A stretch of 61,055 bases of DNA from Oscillospiraceae bacterium (lineage in GTDB: Bacteria; Bacillota; Clostridia; Oscillospirales; Oscillospiraceae), in contig JAFOKO010000072.1 of assembly GCA_017419715.1 (NCBI GenBank), positions 1-61,055 of the forward strand, in the 5' to 3' direction. The position numbers were made by a program, and so were the translations under genes. The notes beneath the pieces were generated by a model, which saw only the letters and a list, made by a program, of their open reading frames with translations, had not been told where the DNA came from and did not search any database. Below, piece after piece: positions 17,412 through 25,303 of the stretch. Each line of letters begins with the position of its first letter. The stretch's first letter is position 1.

Positions 17412-18518
17412 TTATTTGCCTCGGTTTTTCAGTTTGTAGACCTTTGCGCGGAGCGAAACAAAGCGCTTGGTGGTTTTGGTGATGGTCTTGTTCCAGAAAC
17501 GGTCCAGCACAAGATCCATCTCGCCCACGAACTCGGTGTAGTCGCCGTTGAAGCCCCGCTTGAATTTGACCAGACCGTAGAGCGGGTGATCCTCGCCCAC
17601 ATCGCCGGGGACGCCCCGGAAGTCGTAGACCCGGCAGCCCTTTTCCACCGCCCAGCGGATCATCTCCCACTGGAGCAGATAGTTGGGCATATAGTTGCGG
17701 TCCTCATTGGAGCTGGCGCCATAGAGATACCAGACCTTGTCGCCGTACCAGATGGCCAGGGTGCCCGCAATGGCCTTGCGCTTGGTGGAGCCGTCTTCCT
17801 GGGGCTCGTCGATGAAGGCCATATACAGTCGGGCGTGCTCGCCGAGATTGTCCAGAATATCGGCAAAATAGTGGGGCTGGCGGGTGACGAAGCCGTCCCG
17901 AACGCCGGTGGTCAACATCAGACGGCCAAATTCCGGCACCATCTCCTTGCCGCAAATCTGCACCTGCACGCCCTTTTTCATCGCCAGGCGGATGTTGTAG
18001 CGGGTCTTCTGGTGGAAGGAGGCCAGGAGCTCTTCTTCGGAGCGGCCGTTGAGATAGAGACGGAACACATAGCGGGGCTGAATGGCCTCAAATTCCGCGC
18101 CGCCCGATTTGAGCTCAAAGCCGTACTTGATCATATAGTCGGTGAAAGCGGTCTCCGAGGAGGGAATGTCCGGGTCAATCTTGAAGACATAGACCTTGAA
18201 TTCCTTTGCCAGCTCCTTGGCTCTGGCAAAGAGCTCGTCCATGGTGGCGTAGTCGTCGATATCACAGACGGGGCCGCGGCTGGCGTACATCATGCTGCAG
18301 CATGCGCCGGGGATCTTGTCGAAACCGGGCATTTTCCGAATCAGAACGGACAGGGTGCCTTTGATCTTTCCGTCGTCTCCCCGGCAGGCGATGGCGCGCC
18401 AGGTCCAGGCGGATTTCTGCTTGGCCCAATAGGAGCTCTGGGCGAAGTTGCCCTTGGGGTGGTTTTGCACGAAGGCCTCATACTCCGCCACAGTTTTTTG
18501 CGTAATGATCTCTGTCAT
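17412..18518 (-). CDS. FemA/FemB/FemX-family peptidoglycan bridge aminoacyltransferase
   Basis: About 368 residues with the double-GNAT fold of Fem proteins, which add amino acids from aminoacyl-tRNA to lipid II. Visible family stretches are SSYWAKQKSAWTWRA, RKMPGFDKIPGACCSMMYAS and the C-terminal DFRGVPGDVGEDHPLYGLV with KFKRGFNG. The Met at 18518 is chosen as the usual N-terminus; an upstream in-frame Met adds an unlikely leader. It heads a run with an alanine racemase-like gene, which suggests joint work in the peptidoglycan precursor. Which amino acid it adds is not readable. Confidence 0.88.
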   Translation of the reverse strand: MTEIITQKTVAEYEAFVQNHPKGNFAQSSYWAKQKSAWTWRAIACRGDDGKIKGTLSVLIRKMPGFDKIPGACCSMMYASRGPVCDIDDYATMDELFARAKELAKEFKVYVFKIDPDIPSSETAFTDYMIKYGFELKSGGAEFEAIQPRYVFRLYLNGRSEEELLASFHQKTRYNIRLAMKKGVQVQICGKEMVPEFGRLMLTTGVRDGFVTRQPHYFADILDNLGEHARLYMAFIDEPQEDGSTKRKAIAGTLAIWYGDKVWYLYGASSNEDRNYMPNYLLQWEMIRWAVEKGCRVYDFRGVPGDVGEDHPLYGLVKFKRGFNGDYTEFVGEMDLVLDRFWNKTITKTTKRFVSLRAKVYKLKNRGK

Positions 18519-18596
18519 AGTGTAGGCATAATCTCCCTTATACATATACTTGATTTGTATTCTACCATAAAGCGGGCGGCAATGCAAGGAAAAAGT

Positions 18597-18632
18597 AGCG
18601 CTTCCGGCTGGGAATCAAAGCTCGGAAGCGCT
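18597..18632. other. Hairpin in divergent intergenic region
   Basis: Stem AGCGCTTCCG / CGGAAGCGCT, 10 bp, in the divergent gap between femX and the glmU-like gene. It may insulate the two transcripts or end a short antisense RNA. Confidence 0.4.
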
Positions 18633-18661
18633 GAAAAGAGCACAAAAAATCGGAATTGGGT

Positions 18662-18690
18662 ATGTACAAACCGCTTTTCTTCTGCTATAA
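18662..18690 (+). promoter_or_regulatory. Promoter of the glmU-like/prs/pth/mfd run
   Basis: TGTACA, 17-base spacer, TATAAT, about 42 bases before the ATG at 18732. Good -10, moderate -35. Confidence 0.6.
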
Positions 18691-18731
18691 TGATAGCTGT
18701 GAGAATATTGCGCGGAAAGGGGCGCACAGGC

Positions 18732-19898
18732 ATGGCTGAAAGATCCGCGGTTCTGTTTTTGCTGGACGATACCTATCGCACCGGAAGTGACACGCCATTG
18801 ATGTTGCATCGGGTCCTGGGCGTTCCGCTGCTGAGCTGGCTTTCCTACGGCTTGACCCAGGCTGGGGTCGGTAGGTTCTTTTTGGCATGCGCGCCTGCAT
18901 TGTTGCCCCAGGCAAAGACCTGTTTTCCTGCAGGGGTAGCGCTTACCACGTCCTCAGACGAGAGCCCGGCGGATCTGCTCCATGTGTTTCTCTCCACGGC
19001 CGAGGAAACGGAGCGGGACCTTCTGGTGGTGACCGGCGCGGTGATCTACGCGCCCACCATGCGGCGTACAGGCGCGGGACGCGCCAGCGCCTGTATGGTA
19101 GATCGTCTGGCGCTGATGGACGCCCTGGACGAGACGGCGCCCATCGGTCATTTTCTTCGCCGTGCAGGCGAGCCTACCACCGGCGAGGATGGTTTCTTCG
19201 ACTTGACCGCGCCGGAGGAGATTCCGGGGCTTGCAAGCCTTCTGATCGGCGACCAGTTGGCCCGGCTGATGCGCTCCGGGGTAGAGATCTGGGATGTGCG
19301 AAACAGCTATGTCACCCCCGGCGTCACCGTGGGCAGCGGGACGGTTTTGCTGCCTGGCACGGTTTTGGAGGGCCAAACCAAGGTGGGCCGCGGCTGTATC
19401 CTGGGGCCCCATACCAGAATCATAGATTCCGAGCTGGGCGACGGCTGTGTGGTGGAGCAATCCAGGGTCGAAGGGGCAAGACTTGCGGGCAATCTTCGGG
19501 TCGGGCCCTTTGCCAATCTCCGAGCCGGGACGGTTTTGGAGCCCGGCGCAAAGGCGGGCGCCTTTGTGGAGCTGAAGAATACCAATGTGGGAGCCGGCGC
19601 CCAGATCCCGCACTTGAGCTACCTGGGGGACGCCGCTGTGGGCAGCGGCGCAAACATCGGCTGTGGAACGGTCACCGCCAATTTTGACCGCGTGGAAAAG
19701 CACTTTACCGTGATAGAGGAGGACGCCTTCCTGGGCTGCAATTCCACTCTGGTGGCCCCCGTGAATGTGGGCAAGGGGTCCTATGTGGCCGCCGGTTCCG
19801 TGATCACCGAGGATGTTCCCCCCCAGGCGCTTGCCATCAGCCGCGCCAGAGAGCAGATCAAAAAAGAATGGGCCCTGAAAAACAAAAGGGCTGATTGA
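18732..19898 (+). CDS. GlmU-like hexapeptide acetyltransferase with degenerate N-domain
   Basis: About 388 residues, shorter than GlmU (~450-460). The C-terminal half is a left-handed beta-helix of hexapeptide repeats with GlmU-specific motifs: RVGPFANLRAG, FVELKNTNVG, HLSYLGDA, IGCGTVTANFDR and FLGCNSTLVAPV. The N-terminal half keeps a Rossmann-like outline but lacks the uridyltransferase signature LAAGxGTRM; the matching site reads LFLLDDTYRTGSDTP. So glucosamine-1-phosphate acetylation is likely and UDP-GlcNAc formation doubtful. It heads the prs-pth-mfd block, which is where glmU usually lies. Confidence 0.82.
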   Translation: MAERSAVLFLLDDTYRTGSDTPLMLHRVLGVPLLSWLSYGLTQAGVGRFFLACAPALLPQAKTCFPAGVALTTSSDESPADLLHVFLSTAEETERDLLVVTGAVIYAPTMRRTGAGRASACMVDRLALMDALDETAPIGHFLRRAGEPTTGEDGFFDLTAPEEIPGLASLLIGDQLARLMRSGVEIWDVRNSYVTPGVTVGSGTVLLPGTVLEGQTKVGRGCILGPHTRIIDSELGDGCVVEQSRVEGARLAGNLRVGPFANLRAGTVLEPGAKAGAFVELKNTNVGAGAQIPHLSYLGDAAVGSGANIGCGTVTANFDRVEKHFTVIEEDAFLGCNSTLVAPVNVGKGSYVAAGSVITEDVPPQALAISRAREQIKKEWALKNKRAD

Positions 19899-19937
19899 TA
19901 AAAAAGCAAAAACATGAAAAGATAAGGAGACAGAACT

Positions 19938-20945
19938 ATGACTTCCAATGCAAGACCAGTCAAGGTATTTAGCGGAAACACCAGCCGTCCTCTGGCAGAG
20001 GCCATCTGCCGGGAACTGGGCGTCGAACTGAGCAACAACACTTTGAGCACCTTTGCCGATGGAGAGATCAGTGTCTGGCTGGAGAAAACCGTCCGCGGCC
20101 AGGACTGCTTTATCGTGGAATCCACCTGCAAGCCCGTGAATGACAACCTGATGGCCATTTTGGTCAATATCGACGCAATGCGTCGTGCATCCGCCGGCCG
20201 GATCACCGCTGTGATCCCCTACTTTGGCTACGCCCGCCAGGACCGCAAGGCCAAGGGCCGAGATCCCATCACCTCCAAGCTGGTGGCGAACATGCTCACG
20301 GCCGCCGGCGCGGACCGCGTTTTGACCATGGACCTCCACGCGGCTCAGATCCAGGGTTTCTTCGACATCCCCGTGGATCACCTCTCCGGCACGAACCTGT
20401 TCGTAGATTACTACATGGATAAGTTCAACCCTGAGGTTTATGACCACTCCAACTTCGTGGCCGTTTCGCCGGATGTGGGCTCCGTTGCCCGTACACGCGT
20501 TTTCGCACAGCGGGTCCACATGGACCTGGCCATCGTGGACAAGCGCCGTCCCAAGGACAATGTCTGTGAGGTCATGAATGTCATCGGCGATGTAGAGGGC
20601 AAGACCTGCATCATGCTCGACGACATCGTGGACACGGCCGGTTCCCTCTGCAATGCTGCCAAGGCTCTGGTCGAGATCGGCGGAGCGAAGGAAGTCTACG
20701 CCTGTGCGACCCACGGCGTGCTCTCCAACCGCGTGGATCCGAAGACCGGCGCTGTGACCCGCGCTTGGGAGCGCATTGAAAACAGCGTCATCAAGGAACT
20801 GCTCCTGCTGGACACCATCCCGCTGCCCGAGGACTACGCCGGCACCAAGATCAAGCAGATCTCCGTGGCGCCCACCTTCGCCAAGGCCATCCAGCACATC
20901 ACCGACGAGACTTCCATCTCCGACTGCATCATCGGCGCAAGGTAA
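19938..20945 (+). CDS. prs: Ribose-phosphate pyrophosphokinase
   Basis: A 335-residue class I PRPP synthase, slightly longer than the usual ~315. It makes PRPP from ribose 5-phosphate and ATP for nucleotide, His and Trp synthesis. Visible motifs: IPYFGYARQDRKAKGRDPIT (flexible loop and ATP site), TMDLHAAQIQGFFDIPVDHL, and the PRPP-binding loop MLDDIVDTAGSLC. The start follows AAGGAGACAGAACT. It lies 40 bases after the glmU-like gene and 35 before pth, in one operon. Confidence 0.96.
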   Translation: MTSNARPVKVFSGNTSRPLAEAICRELGVELSNNTLSTFADGEISVWLEKTVRGQDCFIVESTCKPVNDNLMAILVNIDAMRRASAGRITAVIPYFGYARQDRKAKGRDPITSKLVANMLTAAGADRVLTMDLHAAQIQGFFDIPVDHLSGTNLFVDYYMDKFNPEVYDHSNFVAVSPDVGSVARTRVFAQRVHMDLAIVDKRRPKDNVCEVMNVIGDVEGKTCIMLDDIVDTAGSLCNAAKALVEIGGAKEVYACATHGVLSNRVDPKTGAVTRAWERIENSVIKELLLLDTIPLPEDYAGTKIKQISVAPTFAKAIQHITDETSISDCIIGAR

Positions 20946-20980
20946 GAACCGGCAATCGGCGACAGGGGACATTAGGAACC

Positions 20981-21571
20981 ATGCTATTCAAAACAGCCGC
21001 CATCGACTGGCTCATCGTCGGCCTGGGAAACCCTGGGCGGGAGTATGAGAAAACCCGGCACAATGTAGGCTTCCGCACGGTGGAGTTGCTGGCAAAGCAG
21101 GCTTCGGCCAAGATCGACCGAGTTCGCTTCCGGGGCCTTACCGCGAGCTGCACGCTGGCTGGACAAAAGGTCCTGCTGTTGAAGCCGGAGACCTTTATGA
21201 ATCTCTCCGGCGAGGCCGTGCATCTGGCTGCCATGTTCTATCGGATTCCCATCGACCATATCCTGGTGCTGTCCGACGACATCTCTCTCCCGGTGGGAAA
21301 GATTCGGGTTCGGGCAGAGGGCTCCGCCGGGGGGCACAACGGACTGAAATCCATCATCTCCCACCTGGGCAGCCAGGATTTTCCCCGGGTCAAAATCGGC
21401 GTGGGCGCTAAGCCGCACCCGGATTATGATCTGGCGGACTGGGTGCTGTCCGCCTTCTCCGCCGAGGAGGAAAAGACCCTGGCGCCCGCCATCGAGCATG
21501 CCGCTGCCGCCGCTCTGGAGCTGATCCAAAACGGTCCCCAAATGGCAGCCAGCAAGTTCAACGGCAAATAA
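20981..21571 (+). CDS. pth: Peptidyl-tRNA hydrolase
   Basis: A 196-residue protein of normal length. It releases tRNA from stalled peptidyl-tRNAs. Family motifs: LIVGLGNPGREYEKTRHNVGF with the catalytic His of RHNVGF, KPETFMNLSGEAV, VLSDDISLPVGKIRVRAEGS and GGHNGLKSI. The C-terminal PHPDYDLADWVLSAF is typical too. It precedes mfd, as in many Firmicutes. Confidence 0.96.
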   Translation: MLFKTAAIDWLIVGLGNPGREYEKTRHNVGFRTVELLAKQASAKIDRVRFRGLTASCTLAGQKVLLLKPETFMNLSGEAVHLAAMFYRIPIDHILVLSDDISLPVGKIRVRAEGSAGGHNGLKSIISHLGSQDFPRVKIGVGAKPHPDYDLADWVLSAFSAEEEKTLAPAIEHAAAAALELIQNGPQMAASKFNGK

Positions 21572-21594
21572 CTGTTATTCAAATATTCTGCATA

Positions 21595-21631
21595 CCAACA
21601 CGGAAAGGGGGTTTTGCCCTTTTCCGCGTTG
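21595..21631 (+). terminator. Hairpin between pth and mfd
   Basis: CCAACACGGAAAGGGGG / CCCTTTTCCGCGTTGG with a short TTTTG loop, 24 bases after pth. It lacks a clear U tract, so it may only attenuate read-through into mfd. Confidence 0.5.
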
Positions 21632-21683
21632 GTGCGTGGAACGGAAATGTGAAGCGATACTTCATTTCAGAAAGGGATATCTT

Positions 21684-24600
21684 ATGGAGCTGCTGCTGTC
21701 TGCCCTCCGAGCGCTAACAGAATACAAAACGATCCTTTCTGCCCTCAAGAAAGGAAAGTCCGTCGGCGTATCCGGCGCGGCGCAAATCAACCGTTCCCAT
21801 CTGATCGCGGGCTTGCGGGAAGAACTGGACGCGCCGATCCTGGTGCTCTGCCAGGACGATCTGGCCTGCCGCCGGACCCAGGAGGAGCTGGCAGCCTTCC
21901 TGGGGACGAGTTTTCCCATTCTTCCGGGCCGGGATCTTACCTTCTATGATACGGCTGCAGCTTCCCGGCAGTGGGAGCAGAAGCGGCTTCGGCTGCTCTA
22001 CCGTATGGCGCTGGGGCAGGAGCCGCTGGTCCTTGCCTCCTGGGAGGCCCTTGCGTTGCGCACCCTGCCCAAAAATATCCTGCTTGGCGCGGCCATCACC
22101 CTTCGTCCGGGCCTGCTGTTCGATCTGGAGGAGCTGGCAGCCCGGCTGCTTCGGAGCGGCTACACCCGCTGCAAGATGGTGGAGGGGGTCGGGCAGTTTG
22201 CCATCCGTGGCGGGATCCTGGATGTGTACAGTCCAGCCATGGAAAATCCCCTCCGTGTGGAGTTCTTCGGGGACGAGATCGACGCCATGGGCCTGTTTGA
22301 TCCACTGAGCCAGCGCCGGGTGGAGAACCTGGAAGAGGCAATCCTCCTGCCTGTGGCGGAGACCCTGCCCATGCTCCACCCCGGCGGGATCGACGGCCTG
22401 TGTGAGGACATCGGCCGGGTGATCGCCCGGCAGAAGCGCCACAAGACCCGGCATGAGGCCCTGCTCCAAACCCTCGAAGCGGACCAGGAAACTTTGCGCA
22501 ACCGGAGCTTTTTCGGGGCGGGAGACAGGTATCTAAGCCTGATCTATCCGGACTTTACCACCGCTGCCGATTATCTGCCCGATGGCGGCGTTGCCGTGTT
22601 CTGTGACCACGGCAATTTGCGCCGGGCCGCGGCGGGCTGGGAAGAGGACCTGGGGCTGCAGCTCGATTCTCTGCTGCAGAGCGGCATTCTGGCCGGGGAG
22701 CTTTGCGACTTCGGCAAGGGTTGGGATCAGCTCTGTGCCGGCCTGGCGGGCCATCCAGCCCTCTTTCTGGATGCTTTCCTCTCGGCGGCTTATCCGCCGG
22801 AGCTTCAACCGGCTGCCTTGTTGGATCTGGTGGCCAAGCAGCTGCCTTCCTATGGTGGCAACCTGGACATAGCGGCCCAGGATCTGGCCCATTACCAGAA
22901 GAACAACTACAGCACTCTGGTGCTTTGCGGCAACCGCCGCCGGGGTGAAATTCTGGAGAGCTTTTTGCGCGATAAGGGCATTCCGGTCTCTATGGCCTTC
23001 CCGGCCGCGGCCTGGCCGCCCCCGGGCGGCATCTATCTCACCGAAGGCTCTCTGCCCAGCGGCATGGAGTACCCTGCTGTCAAGCTGGCAGTTCTAACGG
23101 AGGGCCAGCTGATGACCCGGACGGCCCGGAAGCCCCGGACCAAGGGAAAGACCACCAACCGGCAGAAGCTCAACTCCTTCACGGATCTGAGCCCCGGCGA
23201 TCTGATCGTCCATGAGCATCACGGCATCGGCCGCTATGTGGGCATGGAGCAGATGAAGGTGGACGGCGCCGTCAAGGATTATGTGAAAATTGCCTATCAG
23301 GGGACGGATGTGCTCTATGTGCCCGCCACCCAGATGGATTTGATCTATAAGTACATCGGCGCTGCCCAGGACAGCCCCGTCAAGCTCAATAAGCTGGGCG
23401 GCGACACCTGGGAGAAGACCAAAAAGCGCGCCAAAGCGGCTGTCAAGGATCTGGCGGACGGGCTGATCAAGCTCTATGCCGAACGCAAGCGGCTGATGGG
23501 CTTTGCCTTTGCTGCCGACACCCCCTGGCAGCGGGAATTTGAGGATAACTTCCCCTTTGCGGAGACGGACGACCAGCTCCGCTGTATTGCGGAAATCAAG
23601 GGCGATATGGAATCCCCGACCCCCATGGACCGGCTGCTCTGTGGAGATGTGGGCTTCGGCAAAACCGAGGTGGCGCTTCGGGCCGCCATGAAGGCAATGA
23701 TGGATTCCAAGCAAGTGGCCATTTTGGTGCCAACGACGGTGTTGGCCCAGCAGCATTTTGTCACCGCCTGCCGCCGTTTTGAGGGCTTTCCGGTCAACAT
23801 TGAGGTGCTCTCCCGCTTCCGCTCTGCCGCGCAACAAAAGCGGGCCCTGGCGGGGGTGCGGGCCGGGACAGTGGATCTGATCGTTGGGACCCACAAGCTG
23901 CTGCAGAAGGATGTGAGCTTTAAGGATCTGGGTTTGCTGATCGTAGACGAGGAACAGCGCTTCGGCGTGACCCACAAGGAACGATTAAAGGAACTTTCCC
24001 GTGGCGTTGATGTCTTGACCTTGTCGGCGACCCCGATCCCCCGGACGCTGAACATGGCCCTCTCCGGCTTGCGGGATATGTCCACCATCGAAGAGCCGCC
24101 CATGGATCGCTACCCGGTGCAGACTTTTGTGCTGGAGTACAGCGAGCCGGTGCTGGACGACGCCATTCGCCGGGAGCTGGCCCGAGGCGGCCAGGTCTAT
24201 TATCTGCACAACCGGGTGGAATCCATTGCCCAGTGCGCTGCCAGACTTTCAGCCCGCCACCCCGGCGCGGAGGTGGCCGTTGCCCACGGCAAGATGAACG
24301 AAGAGCAGCTGGGAGATGTGATGCAGCGCATGGCCGACGGAGAGGTCCAGATCCTGGTGTGCACCACCATCATCGAGACCGGCATTGACATTCCCAATGT
24401 CAATACGCTGATCATCGAAGACGCCGACCGGCTGGGTCTGGCCCAGCTTCATCAGTTGCGGGGCCGCGTGGGCCGTTCCAGCCGTCACGCCTTCGCCTAT
24501 CTGAGCTTCCGGCGGGGCAAGGTTCTCTCCGAGGTGGCGGAAAAACGCCTGGAGGCCATTCGGGAGTACGCGGAGTTCGGCTCAGGCTTCAAAATCGCCA

Positions 24601-25214
24601 TGCGAGATCTGGAGATTCGCGGCGCGGGCAATCTGCTGGGCGCCGAGCAGTCGGGCCACATTGTTTCCGTTGGCTACGACATGTATCTCAAGCTCCTGGA
24701 AGAGGCTGTTCTGGAGGAGCGGCAGGGCCCGGAGGCCAGGGCCGTGGAATGTACGGCGGACATGGACATCACCGCCAACATTGACCGGGAGTATGTAGAG
24801 AACGGCGAGCAGCGCATGGACCTCTACCGGCGCATGGCCGCCATCCGGACCCAGAGCGATGCGGACGACTTGCTGGACGAGATCGTGGATCGCTACGGCG
24901 ATCCGCCCAAGGGCGTCTTGAATCTGATCGATGTGGCGCTGCTTCGCGCCAGGGCTGCCCAGCTGGCGATCACCGATATCACACAGAAGGGCCAGGAGCT
25001 CTGGTTCACCCTGCTGGCGTTGGATCTGGAAACTCTTTCTGCCCTTTGTGCCGTGCAGGGACTGGCAGGCAGACTCTTTGTTCAGCCCAAATCTGCCCAG
25101 CCGACCCTGCGCCTGCGGCTGAACCGGGGAGAGAACAGTTTGAAAGCTTCCTGCATGCTGGTGGAAGCGTTTGAACAGCTTGTGGCAGAAAAAATGGAAA
25201 TTTCTGAATCGTAA
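21684..25214 (+). CDS. mfd: Transcription-repair coupling factor
   Basis: About 1176 residues, full length. Mfd pushes stalled RNA polymerase off damaged DNA and recruits UvrA. The N-terminal UvrB-like module includes YTRCKMVEGVGQFAIRGGIL; the RNAP-interaction domain has LIVHEHHGIGRYVGME; the motor has Walker A GDVGFGKTEVALRA, DEEQ box VDEEQRFGV, LSATPIPRTLNM, and the C-terminal ETGIDIPNVNTLI with LHQLRGRVGRS. The ATG at 21684 fits the family N-terminus and follows AAAGG; an in-frame Met at 21636 is less likely. Confidence 0.97.
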   Translation: MELLLSALRALTEYKTILSALKKGKSVGVSGAAQINRSHLIAGLREELDAPILVLCQDDLACRRTQEELAAFLGTSFPILPGRDLTFYDTAAASRQWEQKRLRLLYRMALGQEPLVLASWEALALRTLPKNILLGAAITLRPGLLFDLEELAARLLRSGYTRCKMVEGVGQFAIRGGILDVYSPAMENPLRVEFFGDEIDAMGLFDPLSQRRVENLEEAILLPVAETLPMLHPGGIDGLCEDIGRVIARQKRHKTRHEALLQTLEADQETLRNRSFFGAGDRYLSLIYPDFTTAADYLPDGGVAVFCDHGNLRRAAAGWEEDLGLQLDSLLQSGILAGELCDFGKGWDQLCAGLAGHPALFLDAFLSAAYPPELQPAALLDLVAKQLPSYGGNLDIAAQDLAHYQKNNYSTLVLCGNRRRGEILESFLRDKGIPVSMAFPAAAWPPPGGIYLTEGSLPSGMEYPAVKLAVLTEGQLMTRTARKPRTKGKTTNRQKLNSFTDLSPGDLIVHEHHGIGRYVGMEQMKVDGAVKDYVKIAYQGTDVLYVPATQMDLIYKYIGAAQDSPVKLNKLGGDTWEKTKKRAKAAVKDLADGLIKLYAERKRLMGFAFAADTPWQREFEDNFPFAETDDQLRCIAEIKGDMESPTPMDRLLCGDVGFGKTEVALRAAMKAMMDSKQVAILVPTTVLAQQHFVTACRRFEGFPVNIEVLSRFRSAAQQKRALAGVRAGTVDLIVGTHKLLQKDVSFKDLGLLIVDEEQRFGVTHKERLKELSRGVDVLTLSATPIPRTLNMALSGLRDMSTIEEPPMDRYPVQTFVLEYSEPVLDDAIRRELARGGQVYYLHNRVESIAQCAARLSARHPGAEVAVAHGKMNEEQLGDVMQRMADGEVQILVCTTIIETGIDIPNVNTLIIEDADRLGLAQLHQLRGRVGRSSRHAFAYLSFRRGKVLSEVAEKRLEAIREYAEFGSGFKIAMRDLEIRGAGNLLGAEQSGHIVSVGYDMYLKLLEEAVLEERQGPEARAVECTADMDITANIDREYVENGEQRMDLYRRMAAIRTQSDADDLLDEIVDRYGDPPKGVLNLIDVALLRARAAQLAITDITQKGQELWFTLLALDLETLSALCAVQGLAGRLFVQPKSAQPTLRLRLNRGENSLKASCMLVEAFEQLVAEKMEISES

Positions 25215-25224
25215 CGATTTGTCA

Positions 25225-25253
25225 TTGCTTTTTTCAGCTGATATGGGTATAAT
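25225..25253 (+). promoter_or_regulatory. Promoter of the VanW protein gene
   Basis: TTGCTT, 17-base spacer, TATAAT, about 50 bases before the TTG start at 25304. Confidence 0.65.
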
Positions 25254-25303
25254 AGCATTTCAAGGAGAAAGTCGAAAAACGACGGAATTGGAGGGAGAAA
25301 TCT

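Noticed and set aside
17199..18731. 511 extra codons in frame before the glmU-like start
   Set aside because: They run antisense to alr and femX and lie upstream of a clear promoter and the natural ATG at 18732.
18954..20972. A 672-codon minus-strand open frame antisense to the glmU-like gene and prs
   Set aside because: It lies opposite two well-conserved genes, has no SD or promoter, and is an effect of high GC in the third codon position.
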